Shown here: positions 53,368 to 63,737 of the stretch, piece after piece
How positions within the stretch are numbered: position 1 is the stretch's first letter
Layout: each line of letters opens with the position of its first letter
NCBI RefSeq assembly: GCF_001006005.1
Contig: NZ_CP011254.1
Span: 5,208,001 to 5,272,000 of the forward strand
Origin: Serratia fonticola
GTDB taxonomy: Bacteria > Pseudomonadota > Gammaproteobacteria > Enterobacterales > Enterobacteriaceae
DNA: 64,000 nucleotides
Direction: 5' to 3'
Translations under genes and position numbers: made by a program
The notes under the pieces: model-generated
Told to the model about the DNA's origin: nothing
Seen by the model: only the letters and a program-made list of their open reading frames with translations
Database searches by the model: none

Positions 53368-54033
53368 ATGTTACGTGTAATCGATACTGAAACCTGTGGG
53401 CTAGACGGCGGCGTAGTGGAAGTCGCTTCCGTTGACGTGATCGACGGGCAAATCACTAATCCGATGAGCGACCTGATCAGCCCAGACCGGCCTATCGGCC
53501 TGGACGCCATGGCCATTCACCACATCACCGAGCAGATGGTTGAGGGCAAGCCGCGTATCGCCGTCGCCATTGGGCGTTATCAGGGCAGCCAATATTATGT
53601 CGCGCATAACGCTGCCTTTGATCGGGCCATGCTGCCGGAAATGAACGGTGCCTGGATTTGTACCCTCAAACTGGCACGTACGCTGTATCCAGACATTAAA
53701 TATGGTAATCAATACCTGCGCTATGCACTGAATCTGGATGTGCAACTGCCGCAGGATACCGCGCTTTATCCACACCGCGCACTGTACGACTGTTACGTCA
53801 CCGCCGCACTGCTGCAACGCATTGTGCAGGACTCCGGTTGGACGCCAGAACAGATGCTGGAAATCACCGAGCAGCCGGTATTGTTGAAAAAATTCAAGTT
53901 CGGCAAATATCGTGGGCAATCTATTGAGCAGGTAGCGCTGGAAGATCCTGGCTATCTGCGTTGGATGCTGAAATCCATCAACGATCTCAGCCCAGATATG
54001 AAACACACGTTGAAATACTATCTGTTGGGTTAA
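53368..54033 (+). CDS. exoX: Exodeoxyribonuclease X
   Basis: The 221-residue DEDDh exonuclease degrades DNA 3' to 5' in mismatch and recombination repair. Motifs: Exo I VIDTETCGLDGGVVEVASV, Exo II YVAHNAAFDRAMLPEM, Exo III PHRALYDCYVTA with catalytic His and Asp. The C-terminal FKFGKYRGQSIEQVALEDPGYLRWML is the ExoX tail. ATG 53368 or the adjacent 53365 starts it. Confidence 0.95.
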   Translation: MLRVIDTETCGLDGGVVEVASVDVIDGQITNPMSDLISPDRPIGLDAMAIHHITEQMVEGKPRIAVAIGRYQGSQYYVAHNAAFDRAMLPEMNGAWICTLKLARTLYPDIKYGNQYLRYALNLDVQLPQDTALYPHRALYDCYVTAALLQRIVQDSGWTPEQMLEITEQPVLLKKFKFGKYRGQSIEQVALEDPGYLRWMLKSINDLSPDMKHTLKYYLLG

Positions 54034-54037
54034 TCAA

Positions 54038-54057
54038 GCGGGCAGTCTCCTGCCCGC
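54038..54057. terminator. Bidirectional terminator between exoX and ptrB
   Basis: GCGGGCAG-TCTC-CTGCCCGC, a perfect 8-bp stem between convergent genes. Confidence 0.8.
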
Positions 54058-54063
54058 GATGAT

Positions 54064-56097
54064 TTATTCTGCCAGCGCCAGAATAAACGCATATTCCAGC
54101 GCAATATCTTCGTAAGCCTTAAAGCGCCCAGACTTGCCGCCGTGGCCGGCATCCATATCGGTATACAGCAGCAGTTGGCGATCGTCGGTTTTCAACTCAC
54201 GCAGTTTCGCTACCCACTTGGCAGGCTCCCAGTATTGCACCTGCGAATCATGCAGCCCGGTGGTGACCAGCATATGCGGATAATCCTGCGCTTTCACCTG
54301 ATCGTATGGGCTGTACTGCAAGATGTAATCGTAATACGCCTTGTCGTTTGGGTTGCCCCACTCGTCATATTCACCGGTGGTGAGCGGGATGGACTCATCT
54401 AGCATGGTGGTGACCACGTCCACAAACGGCACCTGGGCCACTACGCCATTGAACAGCTCAGGAGCCTGGTTGACTACCGCGCCCATCAGTAAGCCACCGG
54501 CACTGCCGCCCATGGCGAACACTCGGTCAGCATCGCCATAACCCTGCTCTACCAGCGTTTTGGTGACGTCGATAAAGTCGTTAAAGGTATTTTGTTTGTT
54601 GAACAGCTTGCCGTCTTCATACCAGAGTTGCCCCAGCTCGGCACCGCCGCGAATATGCGCCAGCGCGAAGACAAAACCGCGATCCAACAGGCTGAGGCGG
54701 CTGGCACTGAATGCCGGATCCATGCTGCTGCCGTAGGAGCCGTAGGCGTACACCATCAGCGGGTTCGCCCCATGCGCAAAGCGGTCAGCACGGTAAACCA
54801 AAGATACCGGCACCTCGACGCCGTCACGGGCTTTCACCCACACGCGCTCGCTACGATAATCTTCCGCCGTGAAGTTTTTCACTTCCTGCTGCTTGAGCAA
54901 CTCCCGCTCGCCGCTGTCCAGATTCAGCTCATACAGCGTAGTTGGCGTGGTCATGGAGGAATAGCCGTAACGCAGCAGTTCGGTTTCTGGGTCTGGATTG
55001 TAGGCCAGCCAGGTGACATAGGTCGGATCGTCAAAAGCGATGCTCTTGTCTTCACCGCTCTGCCAGTGGATTTGGCGCAGCTGGGTCAGCCCGGCGATGC
55101 GCTCCTCCACTACCAGCCAGTCACGGAACAGGCTGAACCCTTCGAGCATGACATCGGTGCGCGGGGCAATCAGTTCCTGCCATTGGCTTTCGTCAGCCTG
55201 CTCGCTCTGGTACAGGCCAAAGTTCTTGCCGTTTCTGTTAGAGCGAATGTAGAAATGCTCACGGTAGTGATCGATGGCATATTCGTGATCTTTACGGCGC
55301 GGCGCAAACATCTGCGGCTTACTGTCTGTACTATTCGCATCCAGCAACAGGATCTCTGAGGTGGTGGTGCTGCTGAGGTGGATCAGGATAAAGCGCTCGG
55401 AGGTGGTTTTTTCCAGGCTGACGTAGAAAGTGTCATCCTGTTCCTCGTAGATCAGCACGTCCTGCTGCGGATCGCTACCCACCACGTGGCGATAGACCTG
55501 ATACGGCAGCAATGTCTTGGCATGTTTACGCACGTAGTAAACAGTGGCGGAATCATTCGCCCACTCGAAGTTGCCAGAGGTGTTTTCCAGCACCTCATCG
55601 GCCCAGCTATCGTCGTGTAGATCCTTGAAACGGATATCGTATTGGCGGCGCGACAGGAAGTCTTCCGCCACGGCCAGGCGCTGGTTATCCGGGCTGACGT
55701 CCAACCCGCCCAACGTATAGAACTCATGCCCTTCCGCACGCTGGTTGCCATCGAGCAAGTTGTCCCAAAGCTCGGTAGCCGCTGCTGGCTGTCGCACATA
55801 CAGCGCATATTCATTACCCGGCTCATAGCGGGTCTGATAGCGGAAACCACGCCTGACGTAAGGCACGGAATGTTCCTGCTGTGGGATACGCGCGACCATC
55901 TCCTGATACAGAGTTTCACGCAGCGCCTGTTGCGGCTTTAGCTGAGCGTCGGTGTAGGCATTTTCAGCCCGCAAATACTCCAATACCTGAGGATCGGTAC
56001 GTTCGTCATCGCGCAGCCAGTAGTAGTCATCCACACGCGTGTCGCCATGGATAGTGATGGGATAAGGACGTTTTTCTGCCTTAGGAGGTGTCATCAT
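54064..56097 (-). CDS. ptrB: Oligopeptidase B
   Basis: The 677-residue trypsin-like peptidase of the prolyl oligopeptidase family cuts small peptides after Lys/Arg. N-terminal propeller ([30 protein letters not shown]) and C-terminal hydrolase domain with Ser in [13 protein letters not shown], Asp in [14 protein letters not shown] and His in [12 protein letters not shown]. Cytoplasmic. Length is normal. Confidence 0.96.
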   Translation of the reverse strand: MMTPPKAEKRPYPITIHGDTRVDDYYWLRDDERTDPQVLEYLRAENAYTDAQLKPQQALRETLYQEMVARIPQQEHSVPYVRRGFRYQTRYEPGNEYALYVRQPAAATELWDNLLDGNQRAEGHEFYTLGGLDVSPDNQRLAVAEDFLSRRQYDIRFKDLHDDSWADEVLENTSGNFEWANDSATVYYVRKHAKTLLPYQVYRHVVGSDPQQDVLIYEEQDDTFYVSLEKTTSERFILIHLSSTTTSEILLLDANSTDSKPQMFAPRRKDHEYAIDHYREHFYIRSNRNGKNFGLYQSEQADESQWQELIAPRTDVMLEGFSLFRDWLVVEERIAGLTQLRQIHWQSGEDKSIAFDDPTYVTWLAYNPDPETELLRYGYSSMTTPTTLYELNLDSGERELLKQQEVKNFTAEDYRSERVWVKARDGVEVPVSLVYRADRFAHGANPLMVYAYGSYGSSMDPAFSASRLSLLDRGFVFALAHIRGGAELGQLWYEDGKLFNKQNTFNDFIDVTKTLVEQGYGDADRVFAMGGSAGGLLMGAVVNQAPELFNGVVAQVPFVDVVTTMLDESIPLTTGEYDEWGNPNDKAYYDYILQYSPYDQVKAQDYPHMLVTTGLHDSQVQYWEPAKWVAKLRELKTDDRQLLLYTDMDAGHGGKSGRFKAYEDIALEYAFILALAE

Positions 56098-56174
56098 TGC
56101 TAAATCATCCGCTTACTTTGATTAAGGCAAGAATGACACGAATTTCACAACGTTAACAAGCCGCGTAAGTAAAT

Positions 56175-56199
56175 GGGCGCAGCATGCAGCGCCCCTACG
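56175..56199. repeat. Copy of the GGGCGCAGCATGCAGCGCCC palindrome
   Basis: Identical 20-base palindrome to that at 50001-50020, followed in both places by CTACG. It lies between ptrB and yqfB. Confidence 0.8.
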
Positions 56200-56256
56200 C
56201 AGTGAACCGGTTAGGTTTTGTCAGCATCTCATCGCAATGTGAGATGGCATACGGCA

Positions 56257-56565
56257 TCAGCGCTTGGTAAACGCGATGACAAACAGTTCATCCAGCCCCG
56301 GGTAGATATCCTGGATCACCTGCTTCAGTTCGCTGAGGGTCATATTCTCCTGCTGCGCATGTTCATGCGTTAGCTCATTCAGGCGCACCGGCGTTACCGA
56401 CTTTACCTCGATATAACAGAAAAATACGCCGTCTTCGTTGCGGCTGACGCGCAGCACCTCATTCGGTTGGAAGTCAGCTTCGCTGGCGTCCCGAATGGTG
56501 ATGGTTTTGCGCCCGGCCAGAATATCTTGCTCAAAACGGCTGAAGAAGGTTATCTCACGGGACAT
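56257..56565 (-). CDS. yqfB: YqfB, ASCH-domain N4-acetylcytidine amidohydrolase
   Basis: From ATG 56565 (AAGGATCC ahead) the 102-residue protein matches Yqf[27 protein letters not shown] with the catalytic Lys and Thr, and [29 protein letters not shown]. It hydrolyses N4-acetylcytidine. It lies 40 bp after yebG and may be on its SOS-induced transcript. Confidence 0.9.
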   Translation of the reverse strand: MSREITFFSRFEQDILAGRKTITIRDASEADFQPNEVLRVSRNEDGVFFCYIEVKSVTPVRLNELTHEHAQQENMTLSELKQVIQDIYPGLDELFVIAFTKR

Positions 56566-56604
56566 GCTGGATCCTTGGTTATGGTCATGTTGCTGCACCA
56601 CTGC

Positions 56605-56931
56605 TTAAGCGGCCTGCTGCTCTTCTGACGCGGCGCCTTCTTCCGGGGCGGCGGCAGGTTTCTCACCTTTGGTTTTGGCTGGTTTTTTGGCCGCTTCTTG
56701 CGGAGCACCACCACGCAGGATCTGCGCCAGCACATCTTTGTGTTCCGCCAGGAAGAAACTCAACCCTTCACGCTGTTCTTCTTCCAGCATGACTGGCGCT
56801 TGCTGCAACCATTCACCGAGGCTATCGGCCAGATCCAACATTTTGTCGTAGGCATCGGCTTCTTTCTTATTTGCGAAAGTCATTTTTTCCTCACCGTTTC
56901 TCACTACTACATATTTCACTTCAACAGCCAT
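56605..56931 (-). CDS. yebG: YebG, SOS-induced DNA damage protein
   Basis: From ATG 56931 (GAGG nine bases ahead) the 108-residue protein matches YebG: MAVEVKYVVVRNGEEKMTFANKKEADAYDKMLDLADSL and a C-terminal low-complexity Ala/Glu/Lys tail. A LexA box precedes it at 56956-56975. Molecular function unknown. Confidence 0.94.
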   Translation of the reverse strand: MAVEVKYVVVRNGEEKMTFANKKEADAYDKMLDLADSLGEWLQQAPVMLEEEQREGLSFFLAEHKDVLAQILRGGAPQEAAKKPAKTKGEKPAAAPEEGAASEEQQAA

Positions 56932-56955
56932 GAGCATCTTCCTCAAAGGTTATGA

Positions 56956-56975
56956 TACTGTATTTTTATACAGTA
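56956..56975. promoter_or_regulatory. LexA (SOS) box of yebG
   Basis: TACTGTATTTTTATACAGTA, near-perfect LexA consensus, 24 bp upstream of yebG. Confidence 0.95.
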
Positions 56976-57016
56976 TAGAGTGATTTCGGGCAGGGCTGCA
57001 AGCGCCCTGCCGTTTA

Positions 57017-58399
57017 TTATTTCAACAGCCGCACTTTGCAGCTCTTGCCTTTGATCTTACCTTGCTGAAGCTGTTGCAGTGCCTTACGGGCGCTGGCCTT
57101 ACGGATAGCCACATAGGCATGCACCGGGAACATGTCGATCTTGCCGACTTCTGCCGCCGTTAGCCCGGCGTCACCGGTCAACGCACCAAGAATATCGCCA
57201 GGGCGGATTTTCGCCTTGCGGCCACCGTCAATGCACAGGGTGACCATTTCTGCTTCCAGCGGCGTGTTAGGCGCCCCGCTCAGCTCAGACACGGGTGACC
57301 ATTTTGCGCGCATGGACAGATACTCTTCGAGAGCATGAACACGCACCATTTCCTGCGGCGTACACAGGCTGATGGCCAACCCACTCAGACCGGCACGGCC
57401 AGTACGGCCAATGCGGTGGACGTGAACCTCAGGGTCAAACGACAGTTCGTAGTTGACCACCAGTTCCAATTCTTTGATATCCAGGCCACGCGCGGCCACG
57501 TCGGTCGCCACCAGTACACGGCAGCTGCGGTTGGCAAAGCGAACCAGCACCTGGTCCCGATCGCGTTGTTCAAGATCGCCATGCAGGGCCATGCAGCTGA
57601 TACCACGAGCCTCCAACGCTTCATACACGCTCTGGCAATCACGCTTGGTGTTACAGAACACCACGCAGGACGCTGGCTGATAATGACGGATGGCGCTCAC
57701 TAGCACCGCAGGGCGTTGATCGCGGGTGGTTTCATAGAAACGTTGTTCGATAGAGGCTTGCTCATCGCCATCTTCGACTTCCACATTCAGTGGCTGGCGT
57801 TGCACACGGGCGCTAATGCGCTCGATGCCCGCCGGATAGGTGGCAGAAAATAGCAAGGTCTGGCGCTGCGGCGGCGTATAGCTGATCACATCATCGATAT
57901 CATCGGCAAAGCCCATATCCAACATGCGGTCGGCCTCATCTAGCACCAGCACGGTCATCTCGTCCAGCACCAAAGTTTTCTTGCGCAGATGCTCCTGCAC
58001 CCGGCCCGGCGTACCCACCACAATGTGCGGTGCATGCACCAGGGAGTCAAGCTGTGGCCCCACCGGCTGGCCACCGCACAGGGTCAGTATCTTGATGTTC
58101 TGGGTAAAGCGGGCCAGGCGACGCAGCTCTTTGCTCACTTGGTCGGCCAGCTCACGCGTCGGGCACAGAATAAGCGCCTGGGTTGCCACTTTGGCAACGT
58201 TGATTTTATCCAGCAGGCCGATGCCAAATGCCGCCGTTTTACCGCTACCGGTTTTCGCTTTGGCACGTACGTCCTGCCCGTTCAGGATGGCAGGCAGCGC
58301 TGCGGCCTGTACCGGCGTCATTTCGGCATACCCCAGTTCGTTGAGGTTGGCCAACTGTTCAGCTGGCAGCGGCAGGGAAGAAAAAGAAACTGTGCTCAC
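57017..58399 (-). CDS. dbpA: ATP-dependent RNA helicase DbpA
   Basis: The 460-residue DEAD-box helicase acts on 23S rRNA hairpin 92 in 50S assembly. Q motif, AKTGSGKTAA, PTRELADQV, DEADRMLDMG, SAT, and HRIGRTGRAGLSG are all present. The C-terminal RNA-binding domain (EMVTLCIDGGRKAKIRPGDILGALTGDAGL ... GKIKGKSCKVRLLK) is the DbpA-specific part. Length normal. Confidence 0.96.
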   Translation of the reverse strand: MSTVSFSSLPLPAEQLANLNELGYAEMTPVQAAALPAILNGQDVRAKAKTGSGKTAAFGIGLLDKINVAKVATQALILCPTRELADQVSKELRRLARFTQNIKILTLCGGQPVGPQLDSLVHAPHIVVGTPGRVQEHLRKKTLVLDEMTVLVLDEADRMLDMGFADDIDDVISYTPPQRQTLLFSATYPAGIERISARVQRQPLNVEVEDGDEQASIEQRFYETTRDQRPAVLVSAIRHYQPASCVVFCNTKRDCQSVYEALEARGISCMALHGDLEQRDRDQVLVRFANRSCRVLVATDVAARGLDIKELELVVNYELSFDPEVHVHRIGRTGRAGLSGLAISLCTPQEMVRVHALEEYLSMRAKWSPVSELSGAPNTPLEAEMVTLCIDGGRKAKIRPGDILGALTGDAGLTAAEVGKIDMFPVHAYVAIRKASARKALQQLQQGKIKGKSCKVRLLK

Positions 58400-58537
58400 G
58401 GCAATAACTCTTATATAGCAAGTGGAAAGGCGGCGCTGCGCTTGGCTGGCACCGGATCAGGCGCAGATGATAACAGAGTTGGTGGGGTTTCCGGATTTCG
58501 GCGTTAAAAAAAGCGGTTAATAGGCACTGCTGGTCGT

Positions 58538-58553
58538 ACGCAATCGTTTTCGT
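58538..58553. promoter_or_regulatory. PurR operator of purT
   Basis: ACGCAATCGTTTTCGT matches the PurR consensus ACGCAAACGTTTTCGT except at one position. A TATACT at 58555-58560 is a likely -10 box, so repressor binding would block the promoter. Confidence 0.88.
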
Positions 58554-58610
58554 ATATACTGCGCACTCAGTGTCAGACCCGTGAATTCATTCAGATCCAG
58601 GTATCAGACT

Positions 58611-59789
58611 ATGTTAACTATTGGAACCGCCCTGCGTCCTGCCGCCACCCGCGTTATGCTACTCGGCTCAGGCGAGCTGGGCAAAGAAGTGGCCATCGAA
58701 TGCCAGCGTTTAGGCTTGGAAGTCATTGCCGTTGACCGTTACGCCGATGCCCCAGCCATGCATGTGGCACACCGCAGCCACGTCATCAATATGCTGGATG
58801 GTGCGGCGCTCAAAGCGTTGATCGAACAGGAACGCCCCGATTTTATCGTGCCGGAAATAGAGGCTATCGCCACCAGCATGCTGGTTGAGTTGGAGCAACA
58901 GGGCCATAACGTCGTCCCCTGCGCCGAAGCCACACGTCTGACCATGAACCGCGAAGGTATTCGCCGTCTGGCCGCTGAAACGCTGGAGCTGCCAACCTCC
59001 AGCTACCGCTTTGCCGATAACGAGCAAAGCTTCTGCCAAGCGGTGGCCGAAATTGGTTACCCGTGCATCGTCAAGCCGGTGATGAGCTCATCCGGCAAAG
59101 GGCAAAGCCTGATCCGTGAAGAGCAGCAACTGGGCGCCGCCTGGGATTACGCACAGCTTGGTGGGCGCGCTGGTGGAGGCCGGGTCATTGTTGAAGGGCT
59201 GGTCAAATTTGATTTCGAGATCACTCTGCTGACCATCAACGCCGTCGATGGCGTACATTTCTGTGAGCCTATCGGCCACCGTCAGGAAGATGGGGATTAC
59301 CGCGAGTCCTGGCAGCCGCAGCGGATGTCAGAGCTGGCATTAAGCCGTGCTCAGGCGATCGCCGCAAAGGTGGTTAATGCACTGGGTGGATTTGGTCTGT
59401 TCGGCGTGGAGCTGTTCGTCTGCGGCGATGAAGTGATTTTCAGCGAGGTCTCCCCACGCCCGCATGACACCGGCATGGTCACGCTGATTTCGCAGGATCT
59501 GTCCGAGTTTGCGCTGCACGTGCGCGCTTTCCTTGGGCTACCGATTAACGCGATACGCCAGTTCGGGCCGGCCGCCTCTGCGGTGATCCTGCCGGAGCTA
59601 AGCAGCGACAACGTGCGTTTCAGTGGGTTGGAGACGGCACTAAGTGGCTATAATCAGGTGCGGTTATTCGGTAAACCAAACATTGAGGGCAAACGCCGGA
59701 TGGGCGTTGCACTGGCCGTTGCGCCAGAAGTAGAGCAAGCGGTAGAGCTGGCCAAACAGGCCGCTGCTGCGGTGACGGTGCAAGGGTAA
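58611..59789 (+). CDS. purT: Formate-dependent GAR transformylase PurT
   Basis: From ATG 58611 the 392-residue ATP-grasp enzyme makes formylglycinamide ribonucleotide in purine synthesis using formate. Recognisable stretches: [22 protein letters not shown], the ATP-grasp loop [25 protein letters not shown], and [17 protein letters not shown]. The PurR box explains its purine control. Confidence 0.96.
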   Translation: MLTIGTALRPAATRVMLLGSGELGKEVAIECQRLGLEVIAVDRYADAPAMHVAHRSHVINMLDGAALKALIEQERPDFIVPEIEAIATSMLVELEQQGHNVVPCAEATRLTMNREGIRRLAAETLELPTSSYRFADNEQSFCQAVAEIGYPCIVKPVMSSSGKGQSLIREEQQLGAAWDYAQLGGRAGGGRVIVEGLVKFDFEITLLTINAVDGVHFCEPIGHRQEDGDYRESWQPQRMSELALSRAQAIAAKVVNALGGFGLFGVELFVCGDEVIFSEVSPRPHDTGMVTLISQDLSEFALHVRAFLGLPINAIRQFGPAASAVILPELSSDNVRFSGLETALSGYNQVRLFGKPNIEGKRRMGVALAVAPEVEQAVELAKQAAAAVTVQG

Positions 59790-59826
59790 ACCGGTTGGGG
59801 GTTCGGGATGCCGACCCCCGCTAACG

Positions 59827-60069
59827 TCAGTAGTTTTCGTCGTCTTCGCTATCTTCGTCCAGATACTCGGTCGGTTCTTCCTGCTGCTGTTCTTCTTCTT
59901 CATCGTCGAACATCACGCTAACCTGATCGCCCTGATGTTTTTCGCGGATTTCCTGTGCCACAGTCGCGATGGCCTCTCCGCTGCTCATGCCCTGCCCCAT
60001 CAGCAAATGGATACGTTCAGCAGCTTCCTGCTGTTCTTGGTGACTCAGTGACGGCATACCTGCAAGCAT
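59827..60069 (-). CDS. yoaH: YoaH family protein
   Basis: [44 protein letters not shown] matches YoaH (UPF0181). At 80 residues it is longer than E. coli YoaH (59 as recalled) because of an added Glu/Asp-rich tail ([22 protein letters not shown]). Unknown function, cytoplasmic. Confidence 0.9.
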   Translation of the reverse strand: MLAGMPSLSHQEQQEAAERIHLLMGQGMSSGEAIATVAQEIREKHQGDQVSVMFDDEEEEQQQEEPTEYLDEDSEDDENY

Positions 60070-60132
60070 GTATTTCTCCCCGGTAAAATAGGCGTGAATT
60101 ATACGCGCTAACGACGCAGATCCCTACACCTG

Positions 60133-61140
60133 TTATTCGCTGGCCTGCAAGGGAGTCGCGTTATCAATGTGCCACTGTTTTAAGCGATGCAGCCACAACA
60201 TCACATGCCATGTCTGCTTGATCCCCCGCATATTGTCGATCATCTTCCGCTGAATGCCACGCCGGTAGAAATCTTCAGCAATCTGTTGTTGCGCCTGCAG
60301 TTCGGGCTCACGGCGAATACTATGGCAAATCCCCAGCGCCTCACGCGCGATTTGCCAGTGGAAGGCCGCACAAATCGAGATCTTGCTGCTGTAACGCTGA
60401 TTCAGTGCCACCAGCATCTCCACGATTTTCATATAGTGGCGCTGATACTCGACGTTCGCCTGCCCGGTACGCCGACGGTTGCTGATCGAGCGGTCGTGTA
60501 CCCGTTGGCGATATAGCGGTTTGCTCAGGTATTTAACTCGTTGAGCATTGAACATCACCTCGGTGGTCCACGGGATATCCTGGTGATGTAAACCAGGTTC
60601 GAAATAAAGTTGGTGCTGCTTGAGAAAATCCAGACGATACACGGCTAACCACACCACATGAATAAAGCGTCTTGATTTCAACGCTTTTTCCAACCACTGC
60701 GCACCAGAAATAACCGCCGTATCTTTCAGGCGCGCAGCAGGAATAATGGGGTGCAAATCACCATTGCTTGCAAAATAGCGTTCGCCGTTACATTGCATCA
60801 CGTCTAATTGATGTTCTTCGGCTAATGTAAGCAGCGTTGAATACATTTTGGGATCCAATAAATCATCGGCGTCAGGGAAGGCGACATATTTACCACGGGC
60901 CACGGCCAGCCCAGCATTGCGAGCATTGGAGACCCCTGAGTTGGGCTGATCGATGACCTTGATATGTGGATGCTGCGCGGCGTAGCGGTGCGCGATCTCT
61001 CCTGAGCCGTCGGTGGAGCCATCGTTAACGATGATCACCTCCAACTGCTGCTCATGTTGCGCCAGCAATGAATTCAAGAAAGGAATAAATAGCTCCCCCA
61101 CATTATGCAAAGGAACAATAACGCTTAATTTTAATGACAT
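60133..61140 (-). CDS. Family 2 glycosyltransferase
   Basis: From ATG 61140 the 335-residue enzyme starts MSLKLSVIVPLHNVGELFIPFL with the GT-A fold and DxD-type motif: VIIVNDGSTDGS, NARNAGLAVARGKYVAFPDADDLL. The acceptor is unknown, likely a surface polysaccharide or lipid. The C-terminal half is basic (RGIQRKMIDNMRGIKQTWHVMLWLHRLKQWHI). Single gene between yoaH and pabB, perhaps inserted into the conserved order. Confidence 0.85.
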   Translation of the reverse strand: MSLKLSVIVPLHNVGELFIPFLNSLLAQHEQQLEVIIVNDGSTDGSGEIAHRYAAQHPHIKVIDQPNSGVSNARNAGLAVARGKYVAFPDADDLLDPKMYSTLLTLAEEHQLDVMQCNGERYFASNGDLHPIIPAARLKDTAVISGAQWLEKALKSRRFIHVVWLAVYRLDFLKQHQLYFEPGLHHQDIPWTTEVMFNAQRVKYLSKPLYRQRVHDRSISNRRRTGQANVEYQRHYMKIVEMLVALNQRYSSKISICAAFHWQIAREALGICHSIRREPELQAQQQIAEDFYRRGIQRKMIDNMRGIKQTWHVMLWLHRLKQWHIDNATPLQASE

Positions 61141-61416
61141 TGCTGCCCTCACCTGCGGGGTAAATTAGAATAATCGTCGGGTAAAGCAAGATACATTTAT
61201 TATTATTTTACTTATTGAAATATTCACTGAGGGAATTTCTTTCGGCGAATATATAATGGCATTTTACATTTTATAATATGGCAGACGTTGCAAAAAATGC
61301 TCCATTTACGCATGGTTTACTTTTCATCCGGCTAATCTGTAAGCAGCACCCTATAGCGTAATGTGGCAGAATGGCTGCCAACACCGCTGTTTACGTGAGT
61401 CAGGTTGATTGATCCT

Positions 61417-62790
61417 ATGAATGTCACCGCCCCAAACCTTAAATCGTTACCCTATACGCGCGAAGCCGTACTAACGCTGTTCGCTCCATTGGCACAACGG
61501 CCATGGGCTATGCTGCTGCATTCAGGCTTTGCCGAGCACCCGCATAACCGGTTTGACATTCTGGTGGCAGAACCGCGCACCACGCTGACGACTTACAGTG
61601 CCAGCACCGAGATCCAGCAGGGAGAGACTCGCAGTAACTCACCTGAAGATCCCTTTGTGCTGTTGCAGCAACAGCTAGATGCTCTCAACCTGCATCCGCC
61701 ACTGAACGGCGAACTGCCCTTTCAAGGGGGAGCTCTGGGGCTATTTGGCTATGATTTGGGGCGACGTATCGAAGCGTTGCCGCAGTTGGCACAGGCCGAT
61801 ATCAAGCTGCCGGATATGGCGGTGGGTATTTATGACTGGGCTCTGATCGCCGATCATCATCAACAAAAACTGACCCTGCTCAGCTATGGGGATGTAGAAC
61901 AGCGCTGGCAATGGCTTAACCAACAGCGGGTTGTGCCACAGCCTCCCTTTACCCTGACTGGCAACTGGCAGGCCAACATGACGCGCCAACAATATGGCGA
62001 AAAATTCCGGCGTATCCAGGGCTATCTGCGCAGCGGCGATTGCTATCAGATCAATTTGGCTCAGCGTTTTTCCGCCCCGTACCAAGGGGACGAATGGCAG
62101 GCATTCCAGCAGTTAAGCGCCAGCAACCGTGCGCCGTTCTCCGCTTTCCTGCGCCTGCCCGCCAACGCGGTATTGAGCGTTTCACCAGAACGTTTCCTGT
62201 GGTTGGCCGATCGGCAAATCCAGACCAGGCCAATCAAAGGTACGCTACCCCGCCTTGCCGATGCCGCGCTGGATGCAAAACAGGCGCAAAAATTGGCCAA
62301 TTCGCCCAAGGACCGGGCCGAAAATCTGATGATTGTCGATCTGCTGCGTAATGACATTGGCCGTGTGGCAGAGCCTGGCAGCGTGAAGGTGCCGGAACTG
62401 TTCGTGGTTGAGCCGTTCCCGGCGGTACATCATCTGGTCAGTACCATTACTGCCACTCTGCCCGCCAACCGCTCGGCTAGCGAGCTGTTGCGCGCCTGTT
62501 TTCCCGGCGGATCGATTACCGGCGCGCCCAAAGTGCGGGCAATGGAAATCATCGAAGAACTGGAGCCGCAGCGCCGTAATGCCTATTGTGGCAGCATTGG
62601 CTATCTCAGCGTTTGCGGTACCATGGACACCAATATCACCATCCGCACCCTGATTGCCGAAAACGGGCGCATCAGCTGTTCTGCCGGTGGTGGCATCGTT
62701 GCAGATAGTCAGGAACAGGCGGAGTATCAGGAAACCTTTGATAAGGTAGGCCGCATCTTGCCACAGCTGGGGGAGTTTACCGTTTCGTGA
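61417..62790 (+). CDS. pabB: Aminodeoxychorismate synthase component I
   Basis: The 457-residue enzyme converts chorismate with ammonia from PabA to aminodeoxychorismate in folate synthesis. PIKGTLPR contains the lysine typical of PabB, with [47 protein letters not shown] and the late [20 protein letters not shown] 61417 is chosen; TTG 61405 is in frame. It overlaps nudL by four bases (GTGA). Confidence 0.95.
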   Translation: MNVTAPNLKSLPYTREAVLTLFAPLAQRPWAMLLHSGFAEHPHNRFDILVAEPRTTLTTYSASTEIQQGETRSNSPEDPFVLLQQQLDALNLHPPLNGELPFQGGALGLFGYDLGRRIEALPQLAQADIKLPDMAVGIYDWALIADHHQQKLTLLSYGDVEQRWQWLNQQRVVPQPPFTLTGNWQANMTRQQYGEKFRRIQGYLRSGDCYQINLAQRFSAPYQGDEWQAFQQLSASNRAPFSAFLRLPANAVLSVSPERFLWLADRQIQTRPIKGTLPRLADAALDAKQAQKLANSPKDRAENLMIVDLLRNDIGRVAEPGSVKVPELFVVEPFPAVHHLVSTITATLPANRSASELLRACFPGGSITGAPKVRAMEIIEELEPQRRNAYCGSIGYLSVCGTMDTNITIRTLIAENGRISCSAGGGIVADSQEQAEYQETFDKVGRILPQLGEFTVS

Positions 62791-63365
62791 GCCATCAGGA
62801 CTATCCGGCCTCATTGGCCGATTTTATCAGCCGCTTTCAGCTGCAACAGCCGCAGGCGACGCAGGTCTCCCACAACTCGCGCCCAGCCGCCGTGCTGATC
62901 CCCATCGTTTGTCGGCCAGAACCGACTCTGCTGCTCACCCGCCGCGCCGACTCATTGCGTAAACATGCGGGTCAAGTGGCCTTCCCCGGTGGTAAAACCG
63001 ATGCTGAAGACGGTTCTCCCATCATTACCGCACTGCGTGAAGCGCAGGAAGAAGTGGCGATCCCACCGCAGCGGGTGCATGTCCTCGGCCAGTTGGCCCC
63101 GCTCGACAGCAGCACCGGTTTTCAGGTGACGCCGGTGGTGGGCCTGATCCCGGCAGATGTGGCGTTTCATGCCAACGAAGATGAGGTCGCCGAGGTGTTC
63201 GAAATCCCGCTGCACGAAGCGCTGCGGCTCTCACGCTATTATCCGTTGGACATTCATCGTGGTGGCCACGCACATCGAGTCTATCTTTCCTGGTATCAGA
63301 GCCAGTTCGTCTGGGGTCTGACGGCCGCGATTATTCGCCGCCTGGCACAGCAAGTCAGCATCTGA
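62787..63365 (+). CDS. nudL: NudL, Nudix hydrolase (CoA pyrophosphatase type)
   Basis: The 192-residue protein starts at GTG 62787 overlapping the pabB stop. It has the CoA-Nudix motif [28 protein letters not shown] and the Nudix box [26 protein letters not shown]. It probably hydrolyses CoA or a similar dinucleotide to 3',5'-ADP and phosphopantetheine. Confidence 0.93.
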   Translation: MSHQDYPASLADFISRFQLQQPQATQVSHNSRPAAVLIPIVCRPEPTLLLTRRADSLRKHAGQVAFPGGKTDAEDGSPIITALREAQEEVAIPPQRVHVLGQLAPLDSSTGFQVTPVVGLIPADVAFHANEDEVAEVFEIPLHEALRLSRYYPLDIHRGGHAHRVYLSWYQSQFVWGLTAAIIRRLAQQVSI

Positions 63366-63737
63366 ATTTGGTATTTTTCGTGACATACGTCACGTTAAAG
63401 CCGGGATTACCTGTCGTTTTGAGTATAAAGCGATCGCTATCACTCCAGCAGCCTGTTTTATCAACTACCGTTACCGCTATCGATGTTTTAAAAAAACTGT
63501 AAACTCTCTCTTCAACCTTACGAAATACCTGTAAAATAGCCACGACCGGAATAAACCACTAATATTATAAGGATTACCCCGGCAGTTTTTTAAGGCGTTA
63601 ACAGCAATACCAAGGATTACTTTATTTCATGCGAAAAGGGCCGCAAAACCCGTACGGCCCTTTTACACTATCGCCGTTCCCTGCGCGGTTTTTAACCGCA
63701 GCAGCCATAACAATATGCCTCTTTAAGGAGTTTTAGC
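63366..63737. promoter_or_regulatory. sdaA upstream region with two hairpins
   Basis: A strong hairpin AAAAGGGCCG...CGGCCCTTTT (63634-63664) is a terminator for the pabB-nudL transcript or an attenuator in the sdaA leader. A smaller hairpin GCGGTT...AACCGC lies at 63685-63699. TAAAAT at about 63532 is a possible -10 box, which would place the strong hairpin inside the sdaA leader. No operator was assigned. Confidence 0.55.
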